Shown: positions 23,659 through 33,501, numbered from the stretch's first letter. The stretch: 64,000 nt of DNA from an uncultured Dorea sp. (GCF_934294775.1 NZ_CAKRAH010000001.1:73944-137943); one strand, 5' to 3'. The notes: generated by a model not told the origin, from the letters alone. Translations and numbers: made by a program.

Positions 23659-25755
23659 ATGAGTAAGATTCAGGTACTGGACCCTATTACAATTGATAAG
23701 ATTGCAGCCGGAGAAGTGATTGAAAGACCGGCATCAGTAGTAAAAGAGCTGGTGGAAAATGCAATTGACGCCGGAGCGACAGCGGTTGTGGTCGAGATTA
23801 AAGAAGGCGGGATCTCATTTATGAGAATTACAGATAACGGATGCGGAATAGACAGAGAAGATGTCCGTTCTGCGTTCCTGCGCCATTCTACGAGCAAGAT
23901 ACGTTCCGTGGATGATCTGGTGCATATAGGATCTCTAGGGTTCCGTGGGGAAGCGCTTTCGAGTATATCAGCGGTATCACAGGTGGAACTGATCACAAAG
24001 ACGAAGGATCAGACGTTTGGAACGCTGTACCGTATTGCGGGCGGAAAAGAAGAAGATCTGGAAGATACCGGAGCACCGGATGGAACAACCTTTATCATCC
24101 GTCAGCTATTCTATAATACGCCGGCGAGAAGAAAATTCCTGAAAACACCGATGACTGAGGCAAGTCATGTAGGGGATCTGATGACCAGGCTGGCACTTTC
24201 TCATCCACATATTTCATTTCAGTTTATTAATAATGGACAGTCAAAGCTTCACACTTCCGGAAATGGGAAATTAAAAGATGTGATCTATCATATTTACGGA
24301 AGGGAAATTGCGGCAAATCTTTTAAATGCTGATTATGAAAGCAACGGAATTAAGATTACAGGATTCCTTGGAAAGCCGGTTATTTCCAGAGGAAACCGTA
24401 ATTTTGAAAATTATTATATTAATGGACGCTATGCAAAGAACAATATCATTGCCAGAGCAATTGAAGATGGATATAAAGATTTTACGATGCAGCACAAGTA
24501 TCCGTTTGTAGTACTTCATATAGAAATCGACGGGGAACACGTAGATGTAAATGTGCATCCGACAAAGATGGAGCTGCGTTTTAATAATCAGCAGGAAGTT
24601 TATAATACGATCTATGCGGCAATCGAGCAGGGATTACATGAAAAACAGCTGATCCCGCATGTAGAGATGCCGGAGCCAAAGGCTGCACCGGTGAGAACGG
24701 AGCAGAAAGTGAAAAAGCCTGTTATTCCACCACCGCAGGAACGAAATCTTGATTATTTTATGGGCAAGATGAAAGAACGTGTGATGGCAGAATATGAAGA
24801 GCGGAAAGCTTCGAAGGATTCTTTACAGAAAAATCAGGAAAGCTTGCAAAATCAGGCATCAGATATGCAGCAAAATACGGCAGAAAGTAAAAAAGATGCC
24901 TTACAAAATGTGAAGAGAGAAGGCCAGTATATATCAAAGAACGCAGAACAAGCTGGTATGTATAATGTTGTACGGGAAGAGAAAAATGTATATATGGCGG
25001 AAAAACAACTGTCTTCACCGGAGGAGGCTAATGTTGTACCGGAAGAGTCCAGTGTTATACCGGAAAAGTCTCAGGAGCAGAACAAACAGAATGTACAGCA
25101 GGAATATACAGACATAGCTAAAAATGCAAAACAGATGGAGCTTTTTGAAGATAATCTGCTGACAAGAGAGGCTATGCAGAAGTATAAAGTAGTCGGACAG
25201 GTGTTTGAGACATACTGGCTGGTAGAGTATGGCAATAACCTTTATATCATAGATCAGCATGCGGCACATGAACGTGTCCTGTATGAAAAGACGTTAAAAT
25301 CCATGAAAACAAGAGAATTTACGTCCCAGATGATCAGTCCACCGATTGTGCTGACACTTGGCATACAGGAGGCGGAGCTTCTGGAAACCTATATGGATCA
25401 GTTTACACGTATCGGATTTGAAATAGAAGAATTTGGACAGGATTCCTATGCTGTCCGTGCGGTTCCGGATAATCTGTTCAGCATTGCAAAAAAAGATCTT
25501 CTTATGGAGATGATAGATAGTCTTTCGGATGAAATCACGAGAAATCTTTCACTGGACCTGATTGATGAGAAGATTGCGTCTATGTCGTGCAAGGCGGCGG
25601 TAAAGGGGAATATGAAGCTTTCGATACAGGAAGTAGATGCGCTGATCGGAGAACTTCTTTCACTGGATAATCCATATCATTGTCCACATGGAAGACCGAC
25701 GATCATTGCAATGACAAAGAGAGAACTGGAAAAGAAATTCAAGAGGATAGTATAG
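23659..25755 (+). CDS. mutL: DNA mismatch repair protein MutL (endonuclease type)
   Basis: 698 aa. The N-terminal GHKL ATPase has VKELVENAIDAGA, DNGCGID and GFRGEALSSI. A long charged Glu/Lys/Gln-rich linker spans ~355-500. The C-terminal endonuclease motif DQHAAHERVLYE begins at residue 532, and the partner motifs SCKAAVKGN and CPHGRPT are present, so it is a nicking MutL as in bacteria without MutH. It overlaps neither neighbour, but spacing of 3 nt on both sides points to co-translation with mutS and miaA. Confidence 0.97.
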   Translation: MSKIQVLDPITIDKIAAGEVIERPASVVKELVENAIDAGATAVVVEIKEGGISFMRITDNGCGIDREDVRSAFLRHSTSKIRSVDDLVHIGSLGFRGEALSSISAVSQVELITKTKDQTFGTLYRIAGGKEEDLEDTGAPDGTTFIIRQLFYNTPARRKFLKTPMTEASHVGDLMTRLALSHPHISFQFINNGQSKLHTSGNGKLKDVIYHIYGREIAANLLNADYESNGIKITGFLGKPVISRGNRNFENYYINGRYAKNNIIARAIEDGYKDFTMQHKYPFVVLHIEIDGEHVDVNVHPTKMELRFNNQQEVYNTIYAAIEQGLHEKQLIPHVEMPEPKAAPVRTEQKVKKPVIPPPQERNLDYFMGKMKERVMAEYEERKASKDSLQKNQESLQNQASDMQQNTAESKKDALQNVKREGQYISKNAEQAGMYNVVREEKNVYMAEKQLSSPEEANVVPEESSVIPEKSQEQNKQNVQQEYTDIAKNAKQMELFEDNLLTREAMQKYKVVGQVFETYWLVEYGNNLYIIDQHAAHERVLYEKTLKSMKTREFTSQMISPPIVLTLGIQEAELLETYMDQFTRIGFEIEEFGQDSYAVRAVPDNLFSIAKKDLLMEMIDSLSDEITRNLSLDLIDEKIASMSCKAAVKGNMKLSIQEVDALIGELLSLDNPYHCPHGRPTIIAMTKRELEKKFKRIV

Positions 25756-25757
25756 AT

Positions 25758-26702
25758 ATGACGAAGAAACCATTAGTAGTTCTAACAGGACCTACGGCTG
25801 TAGGAAAGACAAAAGCGTCCATCGGACTTGCAAAAGCAATTGGCGGAGAAATCATCTCTGCGGATTCTATGCAGGTATATGAATACATGGACATTGGTTC
25901 AGCAAAGATACGCCCGGAGGAGATGCAGGGAGTTCCCCATTATCTGGTAGATGAATTGAAGCCATGGGAGGAATTTCATGTGGTCCGCTTTCAACAGATG
26001 GCGAAAAAAGCAATGGAACAGATCTATGCAAATGGACATATTCCGATCGTGGTTGGCGGAACGGGCTTCTATATACAGGCACTACTTTATGATATTGATT
26101 TTACAGAGACACCAAAAGACGATACATACAGAGAACAATTAGAAACACTTGCAAAGGAAAAAGGAAGCCTTTATCTACATGATATGTTAAAGGCGGTTGA
26201 TGAAAAATCGGCAGAAGATATTCATGCAAATAATGTAAAAAGAGTTATACGGGCGCTGGAATATTATCACCAGACAGGAGAGAAAATGTCTGAGCATAAC
26301 GAAGAAGAGCGCCAGAAAGAATCACCGTATGAATTCACATATTTTGTTCTGGATGCACCGAGAGAAAAGCTGTATGAACGGATTGATCAGCGTGTGGACC
26401 TTATGATGGAAGAAGGTCTGGTAGATGAGGTAAAACATCTGAAAGAACTTGGATGTACCAGGGATATGGTGTCCATGCAGGGGCTGGGATATAAAGAAAT
26501 CCTTGATTATCTGGACGGTATATGCAGTCTTGAAGAGGCGGTGTATAGGATTAAGCGTGATACCAGGCATTTTGCAAAGCGGCAGCTGACCTGGTTCAGG
26601 CGGGAGCGTCAGGTTACGTGGATTCACAAGGATGTATATGACTACGATGAAGAGAACATCCTAAAAGCAATGATATCACATCTGGAGGGAAGAATATGCT
26701 GA
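25758..26702 (+). CDS. miaA: tRNA dimethylallyltransferase
   Basis: 314 aa from ATG 25758, 2 nt after the mutL stop; a longer frame upstream lies inside mutL. P-loop GPTAVGKT is at 11-18, DSMQVYEYMDIGSAK binds the tRNA/DMAPP site, and GGTGFYIQALLY and the C-terminal DTRHFAKRQLTWFR are family hallmarks. It attaches the dimethylallyl group to A37, the substrate of MiaB encoded at the head of the operon. Confidence 0.97.
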   Translation: MTKKPLVVLTGPTAVGKTKASIGLAKAIGGEIISADSMQVYEYMDIGSAKIRPEEMQGVPHYLVDELKPWEEFHVVRFQQMAKKAMEQIYANGHIPIVVGGTGFYIQALLYDIDFTETPKDDTYREQLETLAKEKGSLYLHDMLKAVDEKSAEDIHANNVKRVIRALEYYHQTGEKMSEHNEEERQKESPYEFTYFVLDAPREKLYERIDQRVDLMMEEGLVDEVKHLKELGCTRDMVSMQGLGYKEILDYLDGICSLEEAVYRIKRDTRHFAKRQLTWFRRERQVTWIHKDVYDYDEENILKAMISHLEGRIC

Positions 26703-26992
26703 GAAAAAAGATGAGAGGCAGATCCAAATTTTTACGTAAAATGAATGAACTGATGGACATATATTCCAGAAGCCAGGATACCGGTTTTGCGTACAGAGAA
26801 CTTCTCGGACTGGAGCATATGATCCGTTATGAGGGAGAAAAGGCAATGTTTGATCTCAACAGGGCTTCACTTCTTTATGATATGGAAAAATATCAGGAGG
26901 CAGCAGCCGTACTCCGGGGAATTCCATCTATCAATCCGACATTCGATGCAATGTGTGAGTCGCTGCGGTTTAAGATTGCAGAAGCAATATAA
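26696..26992 (+). CDS. TPR-like small protein between miaA and the YnbB-type gene
   Basis: 98 aa, overlapping miaA by 7 bp. A basic N-terminus (LRKKMRGRSKFLRKMNE) is followed by helical segments resembling one tetratricopeptide unit (ANRASLLYDMEKYQEAAAVLRGIP-like pattern: ALL.D..KY.EAA..L). In many clostridia hfq occupies this position after miaA; this protein is not Hfq. The function is unknown, probably a protein-protein or RNA-binding accessory. Confidence 0.6.
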   Translation: MLRKKMRGRSKFLRKMNELMDIYSRSQDTGFAYRELLGLEHMIRYEGEKAMFDLNRASLLYDMEKYQEAAAVLRGIPSINPTFDAMCESLRFKIAEAI

Positions 26993-27027
26993 AAGAAAAT
27001 CAAAATACGAAAGGACATAAATTTAGA

Positions 27028-28311
27028 ATGATATCAATGTATACAATCTATAACGAAATGGGAATCCGGGAGACCGTACTTTCGTTTGGAAAAAATATAG
27101 AAAAGAATCTGAAGGACAGATTTGAGAAAATTGATGAAGTAGCGGAATATAATCAGCTGAAAGTAGTAAAAGCAATGCAGGATAACCGTGTCAGTGCGGG
27201 ATGCTTTAATTACGCCAGCGGTTATGGATATGACGATCAGGGACGTGATACACTGGAAAAGGTTTATGCGTCTATTTTTCATACGGAAAGTGCGCTGGTA
27301 CGCCCGCAGATTACTTGCGGAACACATGCACTTTCTCTTGCACTTGCTGCGAATTTAAGACCTGGAGATGAACTTCTGGCACCAGCCGGAAAACCATATG
27401 ATACTCTGGAAGAGGTGATCGGAATCCGCCCATCGAATGGTTCGCTTGCGGAATATGGCGTTACATACTCCCAGGTGGATCTGCTGGAAGATGGTACATT
27501 TGATTACGAGAATATTAAAAAGGCAATCAATGACAAGACGAAGATGGTTGCGATTCAGCGTTCCAAAGGATATCAGACCAGACCGAGCTTTTCGGTAAAG
27601 CAGATCGGGGAATTGATTGCGTTTGTAAAAGAGATTAAACCAGATCTGATCTGTATGGTGGATAACTGTTATGGTGAATTTGTTGAGACAATAGAACCAA
27701 GTGATGTCGGAGCGGACATGACAGTAGGTTCTCTGATTAAGAATCCGGGCGGCGGTCTTGCACCGATTGGTGGATATATTGCAGGGCGTGGGGATTTGAT
27801 CGATGCATGTGGATATCGTCTGACTTCTCCGGGACTTGGAAGAGAGGTAGGAGCTTCACTTGGCGTGATGAAAGATTTTTACCAGGGATTATTTCTTGCA
27901 CCGACCGTGGCAGCTTCGGCGTTGAAAGGAGCTATTTTTGCTGCGAATATTTATGAAAAGCTTGGATTCCCGGTAATTCCGAATGGAACAGAGAGCAGAC
28001 ATGATATTATCCAGGCGGTAGAGTTTGGAGTTCCGGAAGGAGTAATTGAATTCTGCAAGGGAATTCAGGCTGCTGCACCAGTGGATTCTTATGTTACTCC
28101 TGAGCCATGGCCGATGCCGGGATATGATTCGGATGTCATTATGGCAGCCGGAGCATTTGTACAGGGGTCATCGATAGAGCTTAGTGCGGATGGACCGATC
28201 AAGCCGCCGTATGCGGTTTATTTCCAGGGGGGACTTACATGGCCACATGCAAAGCTTGGTATATTAATGTCTCTGGAATACCTCGTAAGAGCAGGAATTG
28301 TTAATTTATAA
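27028..28311 (+). CDS. YnbB-type PLP-dependent enzyme (methionine gamma-lyase family / aluminium resistance)
   Basis: 427 aa. A fold-type I PLP enzyme: TCGTHALSLALAA in the cofactor-binding part, MVDNCYGEFVE as the Asp segment, and GSLIKNPGGGLAPIGGYIAG carrying the Schiff-base Lys. The family is often annotated as aluminium resistance protein or methionine gamma-lyase family because of a plant-associated phenotype and distant Cys/Met enzymes; the real substrate is unknown. It follows the miaA operon as in B. subtilis (ynbB after miaA-hfq). Start ATG 27028 or 27037 both fit the AAAGGA site. Confidence 0.85.
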   Translation: MISMYTIYNEMGIRETVLSFGKNIEKNLKDRFEKIDEVAEYNQLKVVKAMQDNRVSAGCFNYASGYGYDDQGRDTLEKVYASIFHTESALVRPQITCGTHALSLALAANLRPGDELLAPAGKPYDTLEEVIGIRPSNGSLAEYGVTYSQVDLLEDGTFDYENIKKAINDKTKMVAIQRSKGYQTRPSFSVKQIGELIAFVKEIKPDLICMVDNCYGEFVETIEPSDVGADMTVGSLIKNPGGGLAPIGGYIAGRGDLIDACGYRLTSPGLGREVGASLGVMKDFYQGLFLAPTVAASALKGAIFAANIYEKLGFPVIPNGTESRHDIIQAVEFGVPEGVIEFCKGIQAAAPVDSYVTPEPWPMPGYDSDVIMAAGAFVQGSSIELSADGPIKPPYAVYFQGGLTWPHAKLGILMSLEYLVRAGIVNL

Positions 28312-28345
28312 TAAATAGATGAAAACGATGAAAGAGGAATCTCAG

Positions 28346-29584
28346 ATGAAGAAAATTGCAGTTATCGGTGGAGGTGCTTCCGGACTTGTGGCGGCAATTG
28401 CAGCGGCAAGGACAAATCATCAGGCACAGATCACGGTATATGAAAAAAAAGATGCGGCTGGCAGGAAGATTCTTGCGACCGGCAATGGGCGATGCAATCT
28501 GACTAATAAAGATATGAAACCGGCATATTTCAGAAGTGAATATATGCCGGCAGTAGAAAAGGTGCTTGACCGGTTTGGATATGAAGATACGTTAAGATTC
28601 TTCGAATCACTCGGTCTTATGACAAAAACCAGAGGAAACTACGTATATCCTATGTCGGATCAGGCTTCTACTGTACTGGAGTTACTAAAATTGGAGCTGG
28701 AACGCCTGCATGTACGGGTCTGTACGGATGCACAGGTTACGGAGGTAGTGCCTGTGTCAGGAGGTTTCTGGGTGAAAACAGGATCTGCAGGTAAAAAGCA
28801 GAAAATGGATGCAGTTATACTGGCCTGCGGTGGAAAGGCAAATGCAAAGCTTGGATCGGATGGAAGCGGTTATGCACTGGCAAAAAGTCTGGGACACAGT
28901 ATGGTACCGGTGGTGCCTGCGTTGGTACAGCTGAAAGTGAAGAATCATCCATTTGTAAAAGCTGCGGGAGTCCGTATAGATGCTGAAGTAACTGCAATCT
29001 GTGATGGAAAAGAAACCGCATCCGATCATGGTGAGGTTCAGATCACCGCATATGGAATATCCGGAATACCGGTTTTTCAGATTAGCCGTTTTATTTCCGG
29101 AGCACTATATCGCAAAAAAACAGTGAAAGTAAAGATGGATTTTTTTCCTGAAAAATCGGAAAAGGAACTTCTGGAACTTCTTTTAAAGAGAAAAGAAGGA
29201 CGGGAACAGATGAACAGCGGAGAGTATCTTCTAGGTATTTTTCATCAGAAAATGATTCCAAGATTTCTGGAGCAGGCACGTATCCGTATGCATACAAAAG
29301 TAGGCGAAATCTCGGAACAACAGATGAAAAGTCTTGTGCAGGCAATAAAGAAAAACGTAGTAACAATTGAGACTACGAATGGATTTGATAATGCGCAGGT
29401 CTGCGCAGGAGGAATCAGTGCCGAAGAAATCAATCCGGATACTATGGAATCCAGATACATAGAAGATCTTTACCTGACAGGAGAATTGCTGGACGTGGAT
29501 GGAATCTGTGGTGGATATAATCTTCAATGGGCATGGGCAACGGGATATCTTGCCGGTGCTGCTGCGGCAAAATGTAAACGTTAA
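28346..29584 (+). CDS. HI0933/YhiN-family flavoprotein
   Basis: 412 aa from ATG 28346 (AAAGAGGA 9 nt upstream). The N-terminal dinucleotide-binding motif GGGASGLVAAIAAA is followed by a FAD-contacting KKILATGNGRCNLTN-like stretch (AGRKILATGNGRCNLTNKD). The end has CAGGISAEEI and GELLDVDGICGGYNLQWAW, which closes the FAD site. This is the HI0933-like / aminoacetone oxidase family, whose substrate is unknown in bacteria. It is close to the next flavoprotein gene (28 bp gap). Confidence 0.85.
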   Translation: MKKIAVIGGGASGLVAAIAAARTNHQAQITVYEKKDAAGRKILATGNGRCNLTNKDMKPAYFRSEYMPAVEKVLDRFGYEDTLRFFESLGLMTKTRGNYVYPMSDQASTVLELLKLELERLHVRVCTDAQVTEVVPVSGGFWVKTGSAGKKQKMDAVILACGGKANAKLGSDGSGYALAKSLGHSMVPVVPALVQLKVKNHPFVKAAGVRIDAEVTAICDGKETASDHGEVQITAYGISGIPVFQISRFISGALYRKKTVKVKMDFFPEKSEKELLELLLKRKEGREQMNSGEYLLGIFHQKMIPRFLEQARIRMHTKVGEISEQQMKSLVQAIKKNVVTIETTNGFDNAQVCAGGISAEEINPDTMESRYIEDLYLTGELLDVDGICGGYNLQWAWATGYLAGAAAAKCKR

Positions 29585-29612
29585 AAAGTGAAGTAGATAA
29601 GGGGAGCAGAGC

Positions 29613-31253
29613 ATGATTCGCATTAACCAGATGAAACTGGATATAGAGCATACAAAGGAAGATTTGGAGAAAAAAGTATTAAAAACACTTCGTATTAAAA
29701 GAGACGAACTTCTTGAACTGCAGATCAGAAAGCAGTCGGTCGATGCAAGAAAAAAGCCGGAGCTTTATTATGTGTATTCTGTCGATGTGCAGGTGAAAGA
29801 CGAAGCAAAAGTAAGAAAAAATGTAAAAAACAAGCAGGTACAATTCCAGGTTAAGCCAAATATTTATCATTTCCCTGATAGCGGAGAAGTGGTATTAGAA
29901 CACCGCCCGGTAATCATTGGAACCGGACCGGCAGGCCTGTTCTGCGGTTATATGCTTGCAATGCATGGCTACCGCCCGATTCTTCTTGAACGGGGAGCCG
30001 ATGTAGAGGAACGTACCAGAGATGTGGAAACATTCTGGAAGACAGGAGTATTAAATCCTGCATCAAATGTACAGTTTGGAGAAGGCGGGGCTGGAACATT
30101 TTCGGATGGAAAACTGAATACGCTCGTAAAAGACAAAGATGGCCGTGGAAGAGAAGTTATGCAGATTTTTACCAGACATGGGGCGCCGGAGGAGATTACG
30201 TATCAGAGTAAACCACATATCGGTACAGATGTATTGTCCTCGGTAGTAAAAGAAATGCGGCTGTATATCTGTGAACACGGCGGAGAGGTGCGGTTTTATT
30301 CACAGGTTACTGATATCCGGACTGAGAAGACGAACGGTACAGAGACTTTGAAAGCGCTGGAAGTACAGGATTTAAAAAACGGGGAATCATATATTCTGGA
30401 GACAGAACTGGCGGTACTTGCAATCGGACACAGTGCGAGAGATACATTTGCTATGCTGTACAGACACGGGCTTCCAATGCAGGCGAAATCTTTTGCTGTT
30501 GGTGTGCGCATGGAACATCCGCAGGAAATGATCAATCAAGATCAGTATGGGGAATCATATTCCAGAAAGTATCAGACAGAACTTCCGGCGGCGCCTTATA
30601 AACTGACTGCCAGTCTGGAAAATGGAAGAGGAGTCTATACATTCTGCATGTGTCCGGGTGGTTATGTGGTAAATGCATCTTCTGAACCAGGCAGACTTGT
30701 GGTAAATGGAATGAGTTACAGTAAGCGTGATGGGAAAAATGCCAACAGTGCAGTAATTGTCACCGTAACACCGGAAGATTTCGGAAGTGATGAACCACTT
30801 GCAGGCGTTGAATTCCAAAGAAAACTGGAAGAAGCAGCATACAGGGAAGGTAACGGAAAGATTCCGGTCCAGCTTTTTGGTGATTTCTGTGAAAATCAAA
30901 AATCGGTAAAACTTGGGGAAGTCATTCCTCAGATGAAAGGGAAGTACCAACTGGCTAATACAAGAAATATTTTTCCTGAGATCATTGCAGAATCTCTGGA
31001 AAAAGGAGTGCTTGCATTTGATAAGAAGCTTCCGGGATATGCAAGAACGGATGCAGTTATTTCCGGTGTGGAAAGCAGAACATCGTCACCGGTGCGTATC
31101 ACCAGAGATGAAACGCTGCAAAGTGAATTTAGAGGAATCTATCCTTGCGGCGAAGGCGCTGGATATGCGGGTGGAATCACATCAGCTGCTATGGACGGAA
31201 TGAAGATTGCGGAAATGATTGCTGCTATATATCGCCCGTTTGTGACAAATTAG
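29613..31253 (+). CDS. COG2509-type FAD-dependent dehydrogenase
   Basis: 546 aa. The first ~100 residues form an N-terminal domain (MIRINQMKLDIEHTKEDLEK, RIKRDELLELQI) particular to this family. The FAD fold follows, with PVIIGTGPAGLFCGYML, then VQFGEGGAGTFSDGKLNT, FCMCPGGYVV and the C-terminal GEGAGYAGGITSAAMDG. Conserved in most clostridia but with no proven substrate. The adjacent HI0933-like gene suggests joint or similar redox chemistry. Confidence 0.85.
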   Translation: MIRINQMKLDIEHTKEDLEKKVLKTLRIKRDELLELQIRKQSVDARKKPELYYVYSVDVQVKDEAKVRKNVKNKQVQFQVKPNIYHFPDSGEVVLEHRPVIIGTGPAGLFCGYMLAMHGYRPILLERGADVEERTRDVETFWKTGVLNPASNVQFGEGGAGTFSDGKLNTLVKDKDGRGREVMQIFTRHGAPEEITYQSKPHIGTDVLSSVVKEMRLYICEHGGEVRFYSQVTDIRTEKTNGTETLKALEVQDLKNGESYILETELAVLAIGHSARDTFAMLYRHGLPMQAKSFAVGVRMEHPQEMINQDQYGESYSRKYQTELPAAPYKLTASLENGRGVYTFCMCPGGYVVNASSEPGRLVVNGMSYSKRDGKNANSAVIVTVTPEDFGSDEPLAGVEFQRKLEEAAYREGNGKIPVQLFGDFCENQKSVKLGEVIPQMKGKYQLANTRNIFPEIIAESLEKGVLAFDKKLPGYARTDAVISGVESRTSSPVRITRDETLQSEFRGIYPCGEGAGYAGGITSAAMDGMKIAEMIAAIYRPFVTN

Positions 31254-31399
31254 TGACAATTTTTATAAAAAACGCCTATATTTAAACAAAAAATGAAAAT
31301 AACTTTAAGAATTTTTTAATAGGATAAACCTATACACTTTTTCTGAAATATGATAAAATGTATTGAGTTTTTAGATAGGAAAAACGAGGAGGAGTACAT

Positions 31400-31660
31400 A
31401 TGAAAGGTGCAGGAAGTAAAAACGCCTGGGCTTTATTTCTGCTGATGTTAGCAGGAGTTGTTCTTGGTGGCTTTATCGGAACGCTGGCAAAAGATATACC
31501 GGCATTATCCTGGCTGAGCTATGGACAATCCTTCGGGATAGACGAACCGATCGTTCTAAACCTGGGAGTGTTGGTCGTTACATTCGGGCTTTCGATAAAC
31601 ATAACCATGGCAAGTATCATTGGCGTGATTCTTTCCATTATCATATATCGTTTCTTGTAA
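31400..31660 (+). CDS. DUF4321 small membrane protein
   Basis: 86 aa, two membrane segments (ALFLLMLAGVVLGGFIGTL and ASIIGVILSIIIYRFL) flanking an amphipathic stretch. AGGAGGAG sits 6 nt before the ATG. It lies directly upstream of radC and mreB, where DUF4321 genes are found in many Clostridia; a role in envelope growth is only suggested by that context. The 146-bp gap upstream is AT-rich and no clear promoter stands out. Confidence 0.75.
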   Translation: MKGAGSKNAWALFLLMLAGVVLGGFIGTLAKDIPALSWLSYGQSFGIDEPIVLNLGVLVVTFGLSINITMASIIGVILSIIIYRFL

Positions 31661-31703
31661 CTTATACAGAGAGTGAAGACTTTTGTATACTTAAGTATGC
31701 AAA

Positions 31704-31725
31704 GGAAACTGTCAGGGCAGTTTCC
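31704..31725. other. Hairpin between DUF4321 and radC
   Basis: GGAAACTG (31704-31711), TCAGGG, CAGTTTCC (31718-31725): an 8-bp stem without a T-run. Just before it is a near-palindrome GTATACTTAAGTATGC (31685-31700). This 98-bp gap holds nothing else recognisable. Confidence 0.45.
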
Positions 31726-31759
31726 AGGTATGAGTGTCGTGCGAATCTAAAGAAAAGCT

Positions 31760-32452
31760 ATGAATCAATCAAATACCATAAGAGAAATGCCGCCAGAGGA
31801 AAGACCATATGAAAAGTGTCTTCGCCTGGGGGCAGAAAGTTTAAGCGATGTTGAATTGCTGGCAGTGTTATTAAGAACAGGAACCAGAGGCGAAAATGCC
31901 ATAGAGTTATCCAGACGGATCCTGTATCATGCCGGAGAAAGCGGGATTCTTGGAATTCACCAGTTCAATAAAGAACGCTTAATGAAAATCAGAGGAATCG
32001 GGAATGTAAAAGCGATACAGATTTCGTGCATATCGGAACTTGCAAAAAGACTTGCAAAGGCTTCGTATCACGAAATGGTAAGCTTTACAGATCCAAAAAC
32101 GATTGCTAAATATTATATGGAAGATTTACGGCACGAAAAGCAGGAACATATGAAGCTATTGATGCTAAACTCAAAAGCGAGGCTTCTTGGTGAGACAACT
32201 ATTTCAAAAGGAACTGTGAATGCGTCTCTGATCACACCAAGAGAGCTGTTTGTAGAAGCATTACAAAAAAATGCTGTGTCTATTATAATTTTACACAATC
32301 ATCCAAGCGGTGACCCAACTCCAAGCCGGGAAGATATGCTGACAACAAAAAGAATTCTGGATGCAGGAGCACTGATCGGAATAGAACTGTTAGATCATAT
32401 TGTGATTGGCAATAATTGTTATATTAGTTTTCGGGAAGAGGGAATGCTGTAG
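31760..32452 (+). CDS. radC: RadC family JAB-domain protein
   Basis: 230 aa. An N-terminal helix-hairpin-helix (LMKIRGIGNVKAIQI) precedes an MPN/JAB domain with the metal motif HNHPSGDPTPSRED and an upstream conserved Glu (E164-like in PRELFVEAL). RadC proteins are conserved beside mreB in Firmicutes, but no repair role has held up; the JAB domain suggests a metal-dependent hydrolase. It ends 20 nt before mreB. Confidence 0.95.
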   Translation: MNQSNTIREMPPEERPYEKCLRLGAESLSDVELLAVLLRTGTRGENAIELSRRILYHAGESGILGIHQFNKERLMKIRGIGNVKAIQISCISELAKRLAKASYHEMVSFTDPKTIAKYYMEDLRHEKQEHMKLLMLNSKARLLGETTISKGTVNASLITPRELFVEALQKNAVSIIILHNHPSGDPTPSREDMLTTKRILDAGALIGIELLDHIVIGNNCYISFREEGML

Positions 32453-32472
32453 GATAGAAAGGATTCTGTCAG

Positions 32473-33501
32473 ATGGCAAGAAATGTATACGGATTAGATC
32501 TTGGCTCTTATGAGATCAAGGTCTATGATAAGAAAAAAGATACAATCTGGAAAGAAAAAAATGTGATCGCATTCAAAGATAACCGTGATCGCGATATATT
32601 TGCAGTAGGAGATGATGCGTTTCGTATGTATGGAAAAGCACCATCCAATATTGAAATCACATTTCCTATGAAGGAGGGGGTCATTTCCAGATTTAATGAT
32701 ATGCAGTTTCTACTACAAAATCTTTTGAAAAGAGGGAAACAATTTTCAAGAGGATCTGAGTATGTGATTGCAGTTCCGACAGATGTCACGGAAGTAGAGA
32801 AAAAAGCCTTTTTTGATCTGGTCATCCACTCGACAGCGAAGGCGAAAGAGGTAAATATTGTAGAACGGTCCATTGCAGATGCGGTAGGACTGAACCTGGA
32901 TATTCAGAATACAAAAGGAATTATGATTGTAAACTTTGGTGGTGAGACGACTGAATTATCTGTGCTTGCAGGTGGAGGAATGGTACTTAACCGATTACTT
33001 AAGGTTGGTGGTTCTACTTATGACCAGGGAATCATTAATCTGGTAAAACATAGTCATGACTTTCTGATTGGACGGCAGACAGCCGAGGTATTAAGAAAGA
33101 ATTTTGATGTGTTTGCCAGAGGATCAGATGCAGTGCTTTCTGTAGCGGGACGTGATCTGATTACAGGAGTTCCGATGAGAAAACCAATTTCGATCACACT
33201 GGTACGCGCTGCAATGAAGGAACATCTGCAAGAATGCGTCAAATCAATTAATTCTTTATTAGACAGAACACCTCCGGAGGTACGAAAAGCAATCTATGAA
33301 AATGGAATATTCCTGACAGGAGGACTTGCAAATATGCCGGGGCTGGAATTGTATATCGAGCAGATGGTAGGGATTAAGTCAAGATCTGCACTTCAGCCGG
33401 ATATCTGCGCAGTGAATGGATTGAAGCGCATTATTATGTCAAAAGAATTAAAAAAACTGGCATTTTCAATGATAGAAGATAATTATAGGTGGATGAGATA
33501 A
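32473..33501 (+). CDS. mreB: Rod-shape determining actin homologue MreB
   Basis: 342 aa. The actin-fold phosphate loops are visible: GLDLGSYEIKVYD near the N-terminus, MIVNFGGETTELSVLAGGG for phosphate 2, and FLTGGLANMPGLE near the end. The N-terminal segment is shorter and less conserved than in MreB of B. subtilis, which puts it in the Mbl/MreB-like group of clostridia. It forms membrane-bound filaments that direct the elongasome. It overlaps mreC by one base (TAATG). Confidence 0.93.
   Translation: MARNVYGLDLGSYEIKVYDKKKDTIWKEKNVIAFKDNRDRDIFAVGDDAFRMYGKAPSNIEITFPMKEGVISRFNDMQFLLQNLLKRGKQFSRGSEYVIAVPTDVTEVEKKAFFDLVIHSTAKAKEVNIVERSIADAVGLNLDIQNTKGIMIVNFGGETTELSVLAGGGMVLNRLLKVGGSTYDQGIINLVKHSHDFLIGRQTAEVLRKNFDVFARGSDAVLSVAGRDLITGVPMRKPISITLVRAAMKEHLQECVKSINSLLDRTPPEVRKAIYENGIFLTGGLANMPGLELYIEQMVGIKSRSALQPDICAVNGLKRIIMSKELKKLAFSMIEDNYRWMR

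Noticed and set aside
24322..24558. Short ORFs on both strands within mutL and mutS
   Set aside because: They are shadows of strongly conserved genes and have no start signals.
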